This document shows, one piece after another, positions 27,253-36,967 of a stretch of DNA of 64,000 bases. Under the pieces are notes generated by a model. The model did not search any database. It was not told where the DNA came from and worked only from the letters and a program-made list of their open reading frames with translations. Source of the stretch: Methylomonas lenta (lineage in GTDB: Bacteria; Pseudomonadota; Gammaproteobacteria; Methylococcales; Methylomonadaceae); assembly GCF_001644015.1 (NCBI RefSeq), contig NZ_LUUI01000127.1, forward strand, positions 1-64,000, in the 5' to 3' direction. Position 1 is the stretch's first letter. The number at the start of each line of letters is the position of its first letter. The translations under genes were made by a program, and so were the position numbers.

Positions 27253-27996
27253 ATGGCAAGTTGTCAACGTTTCAGGGATACGTCTGTTTCGGAGCGGATA
27301 CTCAATAGCCTGTTTTTGTTGAGTATCGCGATTGGTTATTTGTTTTCTATAGGTCAAATATTTTTTAGTCATCAGGGTCGAGACGGGCAACCTGGCTTAT
27401 CCATAGCAGACATTAGCATTGCTTATCACGGCAGTCCTGCTCAAACCCGCTTGGCCGCTGCCATCAATGGGCCTATGGCAGGCAATTTAAAATCAGCGGA
27501 TGACAAAAAAATCATATTGGGATGGATTAAATCCGGTGCCGGACAAGCACTGTATGAAACCCAAGTTGCGCCTATCTTGCAACGTGATTGTTTGGGCTGC
27601 CACTCGCCAGCCAGTGGTATGCTAGTGCCAGATCTGACTCGTTACGAACAGGTTGTAAAATTAACCGAATCCGACCGTGGCGCATCAATTCCATCACTAG
27701 TCAGGGTTTCGCACATACATTTGTTTGGCATTGCCTTTATTCTGTTTTTTGTCGGCAAACTGTTTGTTCTTTGCGATATGCCGATATGGTTAAAGCGATT
27801 AACCATCGGTATTCCATTTATGAGTATGCTAACCGATATTTTTGCCTGGTATCTGACCAGGGAAACACCGGAATTTGCTTATCTACTAGTCGTTAGTGGC
27901 GCATTGATGGGCTTGTCACTAAATTTTCAGATTCTGTTGAGCTTGTACCAAATGTGGTTACCCTTAGGACAAAATCATCAACAGTTGACCAGGTAA
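27253..27996 (+). CDS. Membrane-bound c-type cytochrome-like protein, function unknown
   Basis: 247 residues. One helix near the N-terminus (about 17-38), a periplasmic segment (40-150) with a single haem c motif CLGCH (113-117), then three helices (about 153-240). The haem-domain stretch ALYETQVAPILQRDCLGCHSP is the style of short cytochrome c modules in which a Cys-x-x-Cys-His follows a helix; a distal Met may be in SGMLVPDLT. A cytochrome c wedged between membrane helices suggests electron exchange with the quinone pool or a neighbouring complex. No partner gene is adjacent. Its predicted sigma54 promoter is a good clue to condition-specific expression. Confidence 0.75.
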   Translation: MASCQRFRDTSVSERILNSLFLLSIAIGYLFSIGQIFFSHQGRDGQPGLSIADISIAYHGSPAQTRLAAAINGPMAGNLKSADDKKIILGWIKSGAGQALYETQVAPILQRDCLGCHSPASGMLVPDLTRYEQVVKLTESDRGASIPSLVRVSHIHLFGIAFILFFVGKLFVLCDMPIWLKRLTIGIPFMSMLTDIFAWYLTRETPEFAYLLVVSGALMGLSLNFQILLSLYQMWLPLGQNHQQLTR

Positions 27997-28453
27997 AAGT
28001 TACCCAGCTATTAGGGTTGATTTGTAGTTTACAGGCGGCTATTAATGGGATGCTTGCGTTACCATGGCTTGATGGCGAATAATTTCAATGGCGAGTAGGA
28101 TGTCTGTTAATTTTGCATCAATACAGACCTGTTTATTGCCTGAGTATCAAAAAGTTAAGGCAATCCATGCCGAGATGATACTTTTTAACTCAGATAAATT
28201 ACCTTTACAATCAGTCGCTTGCAATAAACCGAGTACGATTTATTGCTATTTTGATGATTTAATTAAGTATTACATTGACATTCCTACTTATCAGCCTAGA
28301 ATGAATCCCAGCTAGAAAATAAGATTTACCCTTTGTTTACCGTTTCGTTGCCTCTTCTGTAGTTCTTCGTCCTGTTTTTCATTTAGTAATTTCCACATTT
28401 ACCAGCTATACCCGCCTTTACAAGGCTCAATATTAAAATTTATAGGACTTATT
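27997..28453 (+). other. Intergenic; one doubtful 75-codon frame at 28088-28315
   Basis: The only frame of note, 28088-28315, encodes a 75-residue protein (begins MASRMSVNFASIQTC, ends PTYQPRMNPS) with no recognised family and no good ribosome binding site; I would not count it as a gene without homologues. The last 130 bases before 28454 are probably the long untranslated leader usual for cold-shock genes, but no cold-box match could be confirmed by eye. Confidence 0.35.
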
Positions 28454-28675
28454 ATGACTACAACTACAATGACAACCGGCGTTGTTAAATGGTTTAACGC
28501 GGACAAAGGCTTTGGTTTTATTGAACAAAAACAAGGTCCAGATGTTTTTGTTCACTTTAAAAACATCCTTAGCACCAGCAATAGCTACAAAACACTTGAT
28601 GAAGGACAACAAGTTCAATTCAAACTTGGCCGCGGCCCTAAAGGCCCGCAAGCTGAAGAAGTAACCCTGGTCTAA
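28454..28675 (+). CDS. Cold-shock domain protein (CspA family)
   Basis: 73 residues. [17 protein letters not shown] contains RNP1 (KGFGFI) and VFVHFKNI contains RNP2; the length is that of a single cold-shock domain. The region between beta-strands 3 and 4 ([17 protein letters not shown]) matches the family. It binds single-stranded RNA/DNA and acts as an RNA chaperone. The extra N-terminal Thr-rich residues (MTTTTMTTG) are unusual. Followed by a hairpin terminator. Confidence 0.93.
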   Translation: MTTTTMTTGVVKWFNADKGFGFIEQKQGPDVFVHFKNILSTSNSYKTLDEGQQVQFKLGRGPKGPQAEEVTLV

Positions 28676-28685
28676 CGATTAGGCA

Positions 28686-28723
28686 TTTATTCCGTAGCCA
28701 TAATCAAATGACTACGGAATAAA
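28686..28723 (+). terminator. Hairpin after the cold-shock gene
   Basis: Perfect twelve-base arms TTTATTCCGTAG (28686-28697) and CTACGGAATAAA (28712-28723) with a 14-base loop, eleven bases after the stop codon. No strong T-run follows, so it may act as an mRNA 3' stabiliser as much as a terminator. Confidence 0.6.
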
Positions 28724-29415
28724 CCAATGCTGGCAACCTATTTAAATAGCTAGAGCTTTTTCTGTAAATCCAAATTCCTCTACCAAGTAAATTTTCAAAC
28801 TTACTTATTAATAAGCTTTAAATAACCAGCCAGTACTAACAAAACAGTTACCCGATTGCACTTCACCGCTAAACACATATCTTGTGTTAGCGATATTGCA
28901 TCCCTCTAAATTAATTTGAGTACAAAACAATGAAAACAATTACAGTCAAACCACACACTCCACCAGCACCTCTAACAGGCTGGCACTATGACGCTTACTT
29001 CCTTGAGCAACTTGCCAAGCAAAAAAATAAAAAAATCGCTCACTAAGTCACACTTACTCAGAGACTGACATATAACAGTCACTCTTCCCTGAAGTTTTCT
29101 AAAAAACACCAAACCTCTCAGCGAAGCACTCCTGCGCATACAAAGCCTTACGCATTAAAAAGAACCCCTACCAGCTAGCTTTATAGTGTTTATTCAGCGT
29201 TTTAGAGACCATTCACTATAGATCGGTGTAATTATTCTAGCCTATGCATTAGCATTTGATTTTTTGGCCGAAAAGCGATTACAACCTTTTAGCCTCTGCG
29301 AAGCAAAGCTTTGCAACTACAGGGGTTTACTACCGACAAAAATATTTTTCCATCCCTCGCAATAGCAACCCAAAGGCCTCTCGCTATCAAGAAGCCTTAT
29401 GAACTGTATCTGTCT
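28724..29415. other. Intergenic, AT-rich; weak hairpin near the lpd end
   Basis: Apart from the doubtful small frame at 28930-29046, no gene is seen. Near the right end, arms AAGGCCTCT (29373-29381) and AGAAGCCTT (29390-29398) pair with one G-U and could terminate the pyruvate dehydrogenase operon on the minus strand, although no T-run follows. Confidence 0.4.
28930..29046 (+). CDS. Possible 38-residue protein
   Basis: ATG 28930 to TAA 29046 encodes a basic peptide starting MKTITVKPHTPPAPLTGWHY and ending in a Lys-rich KQKNKKIAH. The composition (Pro/Thr-rich start, aromatic middle, basic tail) is protein-like and it follows an unassigned 200-base gap after the cold-shock gene, but the ribosome binding site is poor. 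Conservation in relatives would be needed to accept it. Confidence 0.3.
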   Translation: MKTITVKPHTPPAPLTGWHYDAYFLEQLAKQKNKKIAH

Positions 29416-30831
29416 TTATTTTTTTACATACAAATCTGTAATTGTGCCCTCTATCATCTCCGCTGCAAAAGCAAAGGTTTCAGATAAGGTTGGATGTGGG
29501 TGAATAGTGAGACTGATATCGGTAGCGTCTGCGCCCATTTCCAGCGCCAATACTGCCTCCGCTATCAATTCGCCGGCGCCCGGACCTGTCATACCAGCCC
29601 CAAGAATACGGCCACTGGTTTTATCGGTGAGAATTTTGGTGATACCCTCGTTACGACCCAAAGCTAGCGAACGTCCGCTGGCCGCCCATGGGAATGCGGC
29701 TTTGTCGTACTCCACACCTTGTTCCTTGGCCTGATTTTCGGTCAAACCCATCCAGGCCACTTCCGGATCGGTATAAGCTACGGATGGAATCGTCAGCGCA
29801 TCGAACCCCGCTTTGTGACCAGCAATGACTTCGGCGGCAATTTTGCCTTCGTGGGTAGCCTTGTGCGCCAGCATCGGATTGCCGACGATATCGCCGATGG
29901 CAAAAATGTGGCTGATATTAGTGCGACCTTGTTTGTCGACCGGGATAAAACCTCTATCGTCTACCGTGACACCGGCTTTATCAGCGTCGATTAATTTACC
30001 ATTAGGACGACGCCCAACGGCGACCAACACGGCATCGAATATTTCTGCTTCCGGCGCCTCTTTGCCTTCCATGCTGACTTTCATGCCGGCATCGGTAGGT
30101 TCGATGGCTTTGACGCTGGTTTTCAGCCACAAGTTGTCGTATTGCTTTTTGATTTTGCGTTGCAGCGGGGTAATCAAATCCTTGTCGCAGCCGGGAATAA
30201 TTTGATCCATCAATTCCACCACACTGATTTTCGAACCCAGCGCATGGTAGACGGTGGCCATTTCCAGACCAATGATGCCACCGCCGACTATCAATAGCTT
30301 TTCCGGCACAGATTTCAGCTCCAGCGCGTCGGTAGAATCCCATACCCGAGCATCGTCATGCGGAAAACCGGGGATTTTGGTCGGCTGCGAACCGGCTGCG
30401 ATTATGGCGTTGTCGAAGGTCACGGTCTGCGGACCATCATCGTTCTCTACAACCAGACTGTTCGCGCTAGCAAATTTGCCGACGCCGTGTATGACCGTCA
30501 CCTTGCGCTGTTTGGCCAGCTTGCCTAAGCCTTGATTCAGGGATTGGCTGACGCTTTCTTTCCAACCGCGAATTTTATCCAGATCGACAGTCGGTTTACC
30601 GAAACTGACACCGTGCTCGGCCATAGCCTCGGCTTCGTGTATGATTTGCGCAGCATGTAACAGGGCCTTTGATGGAATGCAGCCCACATTCAAACAAACG
30701 CCACCCAAAACAGGATAGCGCTCAACTAAAACAACTTGTTTGCCCAGGTCCGCGGCGCGAAAGGCAGCCGTATAACCACCGGGGCCGCCGCCTAAAACCA
30801 GTACTTCGGCGTGTGTAACGGAATTACTCAT
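29416..30831 (-). CDS. lpdA: Dihydrolipoyl dehydrogenase (E3 of pyruvate dehydrogenase)
   Basis: 471 residues. FAD motif LGGGPGGYTAAFRAADLG; redox disulfide in GGVCLNVGCIPSK (about 46-58); NAD-binding GGGIIGLEMATVYHALG; C-terminal dimer interface with the active-site His-Glu (IHPHPTLSE). It reoxidises the dihydrolipoamide of E2 and reduces NAD. Last gene of aceE-aceF-lpd, twelve bases after aceF. Confidence 0.95.
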   Translation of the reverse strand: MSNSVTHAEVLVLGGGPGGYTAAFRAADLGKQVVLVERYPVLGGVCLNVGCIPSKALLHAAQIIHEAEAMAEHGVSFGKPTVDLDKIRGWKESVSQSLNQGLGKLAKQRKVTVIHGVGKFASANSLVVENDDGPQTVTFDNAIIAAGSQPTKIPGFPHDDARVWDSTDALELKSVPEKLLIVGGGIIGLEMATVYHALGSKISVVELMDQIIPGCDKDLITPLQRKIKKQYDNLWLKTSVKAIEPTDAGMKVSMEGKEAPEAEIFDAVLVAVGRRPNGKLIDADKAGVTVDDRGFIPVDKQGRTNISHIFAIGDIVGNPMLAHKATHEGKIAAEVIAGHKAGFDALTIPSVAYTDPEVAWMGLTENQAKEQGVEYDKAAFPWAASGRSLALGRNEGITKILTDKTSGRILGAGMTGPGAGELIAEAVLALEMGADATDISLTIHPHPTLSETFAFAAEMIEGTITDLYVKK

Positions 30832-30843
30832 ATATCACTACTC

Positions 30844-32142
30844 CTAAAGTAACAAGCGGCGAATATCCGCCAAATTTGCTTTTAATGCTTCCATGAAGCG
30901 TGCACCTTCAGCACCGTCGATAACACGGTGATCATAGGTAATATCCAACGGTAACATCAGTTTGGGTTCGAAGGCAGAACCATTCCAGACCGGTTGGACC
31001 TTGGCGCGGGTGACACCCAAAATCGCCACTTCCGGCGCATTCACAATTGGGGTAAATGCACTGCCGCCGATGCCGCCCAGACTGGAAATGGTCATGCAGC
31101 CGCCCTGCATGTCGGCTGGCATCAGCTTACCCTTACGGGCCAGTTCACTTTTTTCACCTAATTCAGTGGTCAGCTGGAAGATGCCTTTTTTATCCACATC
31201 CCGGATTACCGGTACCACCAGGCCATTCGGGGTATCGACAGCAATACCAAGGTGAAAGTATTTTTTATAAATCAGCTTATCGCCTGCCGGTGACAGAGAG
31301 CTGTTGAACGACGGGTATTTCTGCATGGCCGCGACCAGCGCCTTCATGATAAAAACCAGTCCGGTTAGCTTGACACCGTCTTTGCCTTGGCTGGCGTTAG
31401 TCGATTTACGGAATTCTTCCATTTCATCGATGGCGACTTCGTCGTGATAGGTCACCATCGGCAGATTCAGCCAGACCCGGGTTAAATTCTGACCGGTTAG
31501 ACGCTTGATTTTACTTAAGGGCTGTTCTTCAATCTCGCCGAATTGCGTGAAATCCACTGCCGGAATCGCCGGGATGCCAGCGCCGCCTGTAGCAGTAGCA
31601 CCGGATGCCATCACTTGCTTGACGAAGTTTTGCACATCGGCTTTCAGAATCCGACCTTTACGGCCCGTGCCATTTTGAATCTTGCCCAGATCGACGCCAA
31701 GTTCGCGGGCAAATAGTCTTACACTGGGAGTAGCGTGGGCTTTAAAACCTTCGCTACTCGTGGTTGCGACGGGCGCAGCTGGTGCAACAGCGGGTTTGGC
31801 AGGTTCCGGTGCCGCTGCTTCCACCACTGGCGCCGGTGCCGGTGCTGGTTCAGCGGCTGCAGGAGCAACGACAGCAGCGGGTTCCGGTGTAGCCGCAGCA
31901 TCACTGACTTCCACTGTGGCAATCAAGGTGCCTTCGGAGACTTTATCACCGGGTTTGATGTGTATGGTCTTGATGATACCCGCAGCACTGGAGGGCAGGT
32001 CCATAGTGGCTTTATCGGTTTCCATGACCGCCAGGGTCTGTTCCACGGCCACCACATCGCCGGGTTGAATTAACACCTCGACGATGTCGATTTCGGGTAC
32101 GTTGCCGACATCGGGGACTTTTATTTCGATTATAGAACTCAT
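30844..32142 (-). CDS. aceF: Dihydrolipoamide acetyltransferase (E2 of pyruvate dehydrogenase)
   Basis: 432 residues: one lipoyl domain (1-78, lipoyl Lys in METDKATMDLPS), a long Ala/Pro linker (about 80-135), the E3/E1-binding domain (ATPSVRLFARELGVDLGKI...GRKGRILKADV) and the catalytic domain ending with DHRVIDGAEGARFM, whose His is catalytic. Many gammaproteobacteria have two or three lipoyl domains; this one has a single domain, which accounts for its short length. Transfers acetyl from E1 to CoA. Confidence 0.95.
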   Translation of the reverse strand: MSSIIEIKVPDVGNVPEIDIVEVLIQPGDVVAVEQTLAVMETDKATMDLPSSAAGIIKTIHIKPGDKVSEGTLIATVEVSDAAATPEPAAVVAPAAAEPAPAPAPVVEAAAPEPAKPAVAPAAPVATTSSEGFKAHATPSVRLFARELGVDLGKIQNGTGRKGRILKADVQNFVKQVMASGATATGGAGIPAIPAVDFTQFGEIEEQPLSKIKRLTGQNLTRVWLNLPMVTYHDEVAIDEMEEFRKSTNASQGKDGVKLTGLVFIMKALVAAMQKYPSFNSSLSPAGDKLIYKKYFHLGIAVDTPNGLVVPVIRDVDKKGIFQLTTELGEKSELARKGKLMPADMQGGCMTISSLGGIGGSAFTPIVNAPEVAILGVTRAKVQPVWNGSAFEPKLMLPLDITYDHRVIDGAEGARFMEALKANLADIRRLLL

Positions 32143-32164
32143 ATGATTTCCGTTTGATCAGCCG

Positions 32165-34837
32165 TTAAATCAACCAAGGCGCAGAGACGTCCGGGTTGAT
32201 GTTGTATTTGGCAATCGCCACTTCGACTTTGCTGGCTTCAAATTCGCCGCTTTCCACCAAGCTATATAAAGCCGCTACCGTGACGTGATATCTATCCACT
32301 TCAAAGAAGCTGCGCAGATTAGCGCGAGTATCGGAGCGACCGAAGCCGTCAGTGCCCAGCACGGTGTAGGACTTTTTCAGCCAAGGTCGGATTTGCTCGG
32401 CAAATACCCGCATGTAGTCAGTTGCAGCAATCACAGGACCTTTCGTATCGCCCAGGCAGCGCTCGATATGCGTGATACGTGATTTTTCGGTCGGGTGCAA
32501 GCGGTTCCAGCGATCGCAAGTTTGACCGTCACGGCCCAGCTCGGTAAAACTTGGGCAGCTCCACAAGTCAGCATCCACACCCCAATCATCGTGCAACAGT
32601 TGAGCAGCGGCGATGACTTCGATAAAGATGGTGCCGGAACCCAGTAGTTGTACGCGGGGTTTTTTGCTGTTCGGACCTTTTTTGAACAAATACATGCCTT
32701 TCAAAATATCGTCTTCAGCCCCATCCGGCATGGCAGGCTGCTCATAGTTTTCATTCATCAGGGTGATGTAATAGAAAATATCTTCCTGATCCGCGTACAT
32801 GCGACGCAAACCATCTTGGATGATCACTGCCAGCTCGCAACCAAAAGTTGGGTCGTAGGAGTAGCAGTTTGGCACAGTCGCAGACATCAGATGACTATGG
32901 CCGTCTTCATGCTGCAAGCCTTCGCCATTTAAGGTAGTTCTGCCGGCGGTACCGCCCAGCAGGAAGCCGCGAGTACGTTGATCGGCCGCTGCCCAGATCA
33001 AATCGCCGACGCGTTGAAAACCAAACATCGAGTAATAGATGAAAAACGGAATCATCGGTACGCCATGAGTGGAGTACGATGTGCCAGCAGCGATCCAGTC
33101 GCACAAACCGCCGGCTTCATTGATGCCTTCCTGCAATACCTGGCCGTGCTTGTCTTCTTTATAGAACATCAATTGTTCAGCATCTTGCGGGGTATACAAC
33201 TGACCAACTTGCGACCAGATTCCCAACTGACGGAACATGCCTTCCATACCGAAGGTACGGGATTCATCCGGCACGATAGGTACTATGCGTTTACCGATTT
33301 GTTTGTCTTTGACCAGAATATTCAAAATCCGCACGAAAGCCATGGTAGTAGAGATTTCATGGCCCTCGCCGCTGCCATCCAGCAAGGCTTTAAAGGTGGT
33401 TAGTGCAGGAATTTCCAGCGGATAGGCTTTGGTACGGCGAGCGGGCAGATAGCCACCCAGATCGACACGACGCTGGCGCAGGTAATTCAATTCGGCGGAA
33501 TCTTCGGCAAAACGAATATACGGCAGGTTGAGCAGTTCTTCGTCGCTGATCGGCAATTGGTAGCGGTCGCTGATAGCCTTGATAGACTCCATGCTCATCT
33601 TCTTTTGCTGATGGCTGGTATTTTGCGCCTGGCCGGAATCGCCCATGCCGTAACCCTTAATGGTTTTGGCCAGGATCACGGTCGGCTGACCGGTATGGTT
33701 GGCGGCGGCTTGGTAAGCGGCAAAAACTTTAATCGGATCGTGGCCACCGCGATTCAGTTCCCAGATATCGCGATCGGTGTAGTCTTTGACCAATTCCTGC
33801 AGTTCAGGCGTGTTGAAGAATTTTTCCCTAACGTACGCGCCATCTTTGGATTTAAAGGTTTGGTAGTCACCATCAACACATTCCATCATGCGCTTCATTA
33901 CTAAACCATCTTTGTCGCGGGCCAGAATAGAGTCCCAACGTCTGCCCCAGATGACTTTTATAACATTCCAGTTGGCGCCGCGGAAATTACCTTCCAGTTC
34001 CTGGATGATTTTGCCATTGCCGCGTACCGGGCCATCCAGACGCTGCAGGTTGCAGTTGACCACAAAAATCAGGTTGTCCAGTTTCTCACGACCGGCCATG
34101 CCGATGGCGCCCAAGGTTTCCGGTTCGTCGGATTCGCCATCGCCCAAAAAGGCCCAGACTTTACGACCATCGGTATTGGCAAAACCACGATCCTGCATGT
34201 AGCGCATGAAGCGGGCTTGATAAATCGCCATGATGGGTCCAAGACCCATGGATACGGTAGGGAATTGCCAAAACTCCGGCATCAACCAGGGGTGCGGATA
34301 AGAAGACAAGCCGTTGCCGCCCACTTCCTGCCGGAAGTTGTCCATTTGTTCTTCTGTCAATCGACCCAGCAAAAACGAGTGAGCATAGGTACCGGGTGCG
34401 GAGTGACCTTGGGAGAAAATCAGATCGCCACCGTGCTTATCGCTAGGTGCGTTCCAGAAATGATTTTGACCGACATCGTATAGGGTTATGGCAGACGCAA
34501 AACTGGCGATATGGCCGCCGACATTGGTGTACTTGTTGGCACGCAATACCATCATCATCGCATTCCAGCGTACATAAGAGCGTATGGTGCGCTCGATGTC
34601 GGTGTTGCCGGGGTACTTGGGCTGCTTATCAACCGAAATGGTATTGATGTAAGGTGTGTTGGCTGAAAACGGAATGTCGAGACCGGCTTGTCGGGCGGTG
34701 TAGAGCAAGGCATCAATCAAAAAACTGGCTCGATCGCTGCCTTCCTTGTCAATCACTGATTCCAGGGCCTCCATCCATTCCTGGGTTTCAGCAGGATCAA
34801 TATCGTGTTTTGCGGCAATATCGGTATTGTTGTTCAT
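32165..34837 (-). CDS. aceE: Pyruvate dehydrogenase E1 component, homodimeric type
   Basis: 890 residues, the size of E. coli AceE. The thiamine diphosphate motif begins GDGESDEPETLG and ends with the Asn-rich VVNCNLQRLDGPVRGNGK. GQGHSAPGTYAHSFLLGRL and GGTAGRTTLNGEGLQHEDGHS are strongly conserved active-site loops. It decarboxylates pyruvate and acetylates the E2 lipoyl group. First gene of the operon, with aceF following after 22 bases. No PdhR-type regulator is adjacent. Confidence 0.96.
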   Translation of the reverse strand: MNNNTDIAAKHDIDPAETQEWMEALESVIDKEGSDRASFLIDALLYTARQAGLDIPFSANTPYINTISVDKQPKYPGNTDIERTIRSYVRWNAMMMVLRANKYTNVGGHIASFASAITLYDVGQNHFWNAPSDKHGGDLIFSQGHSAPGTYAHSFLLGRLTEEQMDNFRQEVGGNGLSSYPHPWLMPEFWQFPTVSMGLGPIMAIYQARFMRYMQDRGFANTDGRKVWAFLGDGESDEPETLGAIGMAGREKLDNLIFVVNCNLQRLDGPVRGNGKIIQELEGNFRGANWNVIKVIWGRRWDSILARDKDGLVMKRMMECVDGDYQTFKSKDGAYVREKFFNTPELQELVKDYTDRDIWELNRGGHDPIKVFAAYQAAANHTGQPTVILAKTIKGYGMGDSGQAQNTSHQQKKMSMESIKAISDRYQLPISDEELLNLPYIRFAEDSAELNYLRQRRVDLGGYLPARRTKAYPLEIPALTTFKALLDGSGEGHEISTTMAFVRILNILVKDKQIGKRIVPIVPDESRTFGMEGMFRQLGIWSQVGQLYTPQDAEQLMFYKEDKHGQVLQEGINEAGGLCDWIAAGTSYSTHGVPMIPFFIYYSMFGFQRVGDLIWAAADQRTRGFLLGGTAGRTTLNGEGLQHEDGHSHLMSATVPNCYSYDPTFGCELAVIIQDGLRRMYADQEDIFYYITLMNENYEQPAMPDGAEDDILKGMYLFKKGPNSKKPRVQLLGSGTIFIEVIAAAQLLHDDWGVDADLWSCPSFTELGRDGQTCDRWNRLHPTEKSRITHIERCLGDTKGPVIAATDYMRVFAEQIRPWLKKSYTVLGTDGFGRSDTRANLRSFFEVDRYHVTVAALYSLVESGEFEASKVEVAIAKYNINPDVSAPWLI

Positions 34838-34915
34838 TTAGGAACCTAGAAAAATCGTTGGATTAGCTCAAAAAGGATACCTGAAACCGTCGTTTTGAGC
34901 ATTTTTTTTTGTAAA

Positions 34916-36511
34916 TTAAGAACTGCAAGACAGCATTGAGCAACCTGCTCTATGCTTAGCCCAATCCGGACGCTTTTCGGCAAAGCGTTCCTTTCCAGCT
35001 TGAAAGTCGTATGGCCGACGTAGCACCTCAAGTAATTCCCTTGCCATGCTGAAGTCGTCTTGCTCTGCCAAATCAATGGCTTGCTGAGCCAGATAATTGC
35101 GTAATACGTAAAGCGGATTGACCTGATTCATTATCTGTTGTCGTTCGCCATGCGATCGATTGTCAAGTTTCAGACGGGCTTGATAGCTATTGAACCACAA
35201 ACCGGCCAGCGCTTGATTTTCTGCATTTAAGGGGACATAACTGACGTTTTCTAACAACGCATAAAAAACCAACACTTCATCATCAACGTTTAAATTGGCC
35301 AAACCCCGATAAAAAAGTGTCATATCGGTTTCTGCTAGCTGTAACAGTGTGGTCAAATCTGCAACCAGGGTTTCATCGCTGGCAATATCGAAGGCCATCA
35401 AGCCCAGTTTGTCGGCCATCATGCGCTGCCAGTCGGCTTCAAAAGTCGATGTAAACACATTTAATGCCTGCTGGAGAGGATCGGCTTTTTGGATCAACGG
35501 ATAAATTGCATTGGCTAGTTGCACCAGATTCCAGTAGGCAATCTTGGGTTGATTGCCAAAACGATAGCGGCGCCCTTGAGCATCGGTGGTGTTTGGAGTC
35601 CAATCCGGATCGTAATTTTCCAGCCAGCCATAAGGACCGTAATCGATAGTCAAACCCAATATCGACATGTTGTCGGTGTTCATAACCCCGTGCACAAAAC
35701 CGACGCGTTGCCAATGAACGATCATTTTCGCCGTGCTACGGCAAATATCTGCAAACCATTGCAAGTACACCGCTTTGGAGGGTTCACCCAAATGCGGAAA
35801 ATCCGTCCGTATGGTGTAATCGACCAGTTTTTTTAGCGTGTCAACATCGTCGCGCGAGGTAAAAAGTTGAAAGTTGCCAAAACGGGTAAACGAAGGCGCC
35901 ACCCGGCAAACTACAGCACCGAGTTCTCGTTGCGGATTGCCGTCGTAAAACATGTCTCGCACCACGTATTCGCCCGTCAGAATAAGACTTAATGCGCGCG
36001 TGGTGGGCACACCCAAATGGTACATAGCTTCACTACATAAAAATTCGCGTAGCGAGGAACGCAAAACGGCAAGCCCATCTGCACTTCGGGAATAAGGCGT
36101 GGGACCGGCACCTTTTAATTGCAATGCCCAGCGTTGACCTTGTTTATTAATCACTTCGCCAAGATTGATGGCGCGCCCATCACCCAACTGGCCGGCCCAA
36201 TGTCCAAACTGATGCCCGCCGTAACAGCTGGCATAAGGATCCATGCCCTCGACCAGGCGATTACCGACGAACACTTGGCAAAAATCCTCGGATTCGCAAA
36301 TTTCCTCGGATAAACCCAGCTGCGCTGCCATTTCCTTGGAATAAGCCACTAATTGAGGTGCTTTGACGATTTTCGGCAGTACCCGTGAAAAACAAGCCTG
36401 GTAAACTTGGCGACGATAATTTTCCGGCTCCGGGTCGCCGGCTAATTCACGAACAAAGCGATTATCGAAATTTAAAGTGTCAAGAAGGCTGATATTGGAT
36501 TGAGTAGACAT
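34916..36511 (-). CDS. selO: SelO/YdiU protein adenylyltransferase
   Basis: 531 residues. Pseudokinase-like SelO pattern: PYASCYGGHQFGHWAGQLGDGRA, WALQLKGAGPTPYSRSADG (nucleotide-binding), VPTTRALSLI, and GFVHGVMNTDNMSILGLTIDYGPYGW (the catalytic and metal residues). The C-terminus ends SMLSCSS, with Cys where animal SelO has selenocysteine. SelO transfers AMP to proteins and participates in redox homeostasis. It precedes the aceE operon by 78 bases on the same strand, possibly by chance. Confidence 0.93.
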   Translation of the reverse strand: MSTQSNISLLDTLNFDNRFVRELAGDPEPENYRRQVYQACFSRVLPKIVKAPQLVAYSKEMAAQLGLSEEICESEDFCQVFVGNRLVEGMDPYASCYGGHQFGHWAGQLGDGRAINLGEVINKQGQRWALQLKGAGPTPYSRSADGLAVLRSSLREFLCSEAMYHLGVPTTRALSLILTGEYVVRDMFYDGNPQRELGAVVCRVAPSFTRFGNFQLFTSRDDVDTLKKLVDYTIRTDFPHLGEPSKAVYLQWFADICRSTAKMIVHWQRVGFVHGVMNTDNMSILGLTIDYGPYGWLENYDPDWTPNTTDAQGRRYRFGNQPKIAYWNLVQLANAIYPLIQKADPLQQALNVFTSTFEADWQRMMADKLGLMAFDIASDETLVADLTTLLQLAETDMTLFYRGLANLNVDDEVLVFYALLENVSYVPLNAENQALAGLWFNSYQARLKLDNRSHGERQQIMNQVNPLYVLRNYLAQQAIDLAEQDDFSMARELLEVLRRPYDFQAGKERFAEKRPDWAKHRAGCSMLSCSS

Positions 36512-36609
36512 GGTTTTGGTTAAATCTGTTTCGGATAGAGGCGAGTAGAGGCTAAGATAGAGCTATTCGGCACTCTATATCAATCGTCCAATCAAATGAG
36601 GATCATTTC

Positions 36610-36954
36610 ATGAAAATACTGTTTCCTAAACGTAACGCTCGAGCGGTCAAACTCTGCTCGCTGCTACTGGTTAGCGGCCTGGCATCCACTCAATTGACGG
36701 GTTGCTTCTCTGTCGGCCAGGAATTTGCTGGCTCACGAGTACCGGAAATTAAAATCGGAAAAACAACTAAACAGGAAGTTTCCGATATATTTGGTACACC
36801 TTGGCGTACAGGTATGGAAGATGGTCGCACTACCTGGACATATGGCATATACAAATATTCACTGTTTGGCGCAGACGACACCCAAGACTTGCTAATTCGT
36901 TTTGATCCGCAGGGCATAGTAAGGTCTTACACGTTTAGCTCTACTCGCAAGTAA
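36610..36954 (+). CDS. SmpA/OmlA (BamE-like) outer-membrane lipoprotein
   Basis: 114 residues. A signal peptide with lipobox LTGC (Cys at about 32) directs lipidation. The mature part has IKIGKTTKQEVSDIFGTPWR, WTYGIYKYS and LLIRFDPQGIVRSYTFS, matching the SmpA/OmlA fold (G.T...V...FG.P...). BamE itself is usually about this size, but the same fold occurs in several small lipoproteins, so the BAM role is not assured. Stop is 13 bases before the M23 gene. Confidence 0.78.
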   Translation: MKILFPKRNARAVKLCSLLLVSGLASTQLTGCFSVGQEFAGSRVPEIKIGKTTKQEVSDIFGTPWRTGMEDGRTTWTYGIYKYSLFGADDTQDLLIRFDPQGIVRSYTFSSTRK

Positions 36955-36967
36955 TGATGGAATAGTC

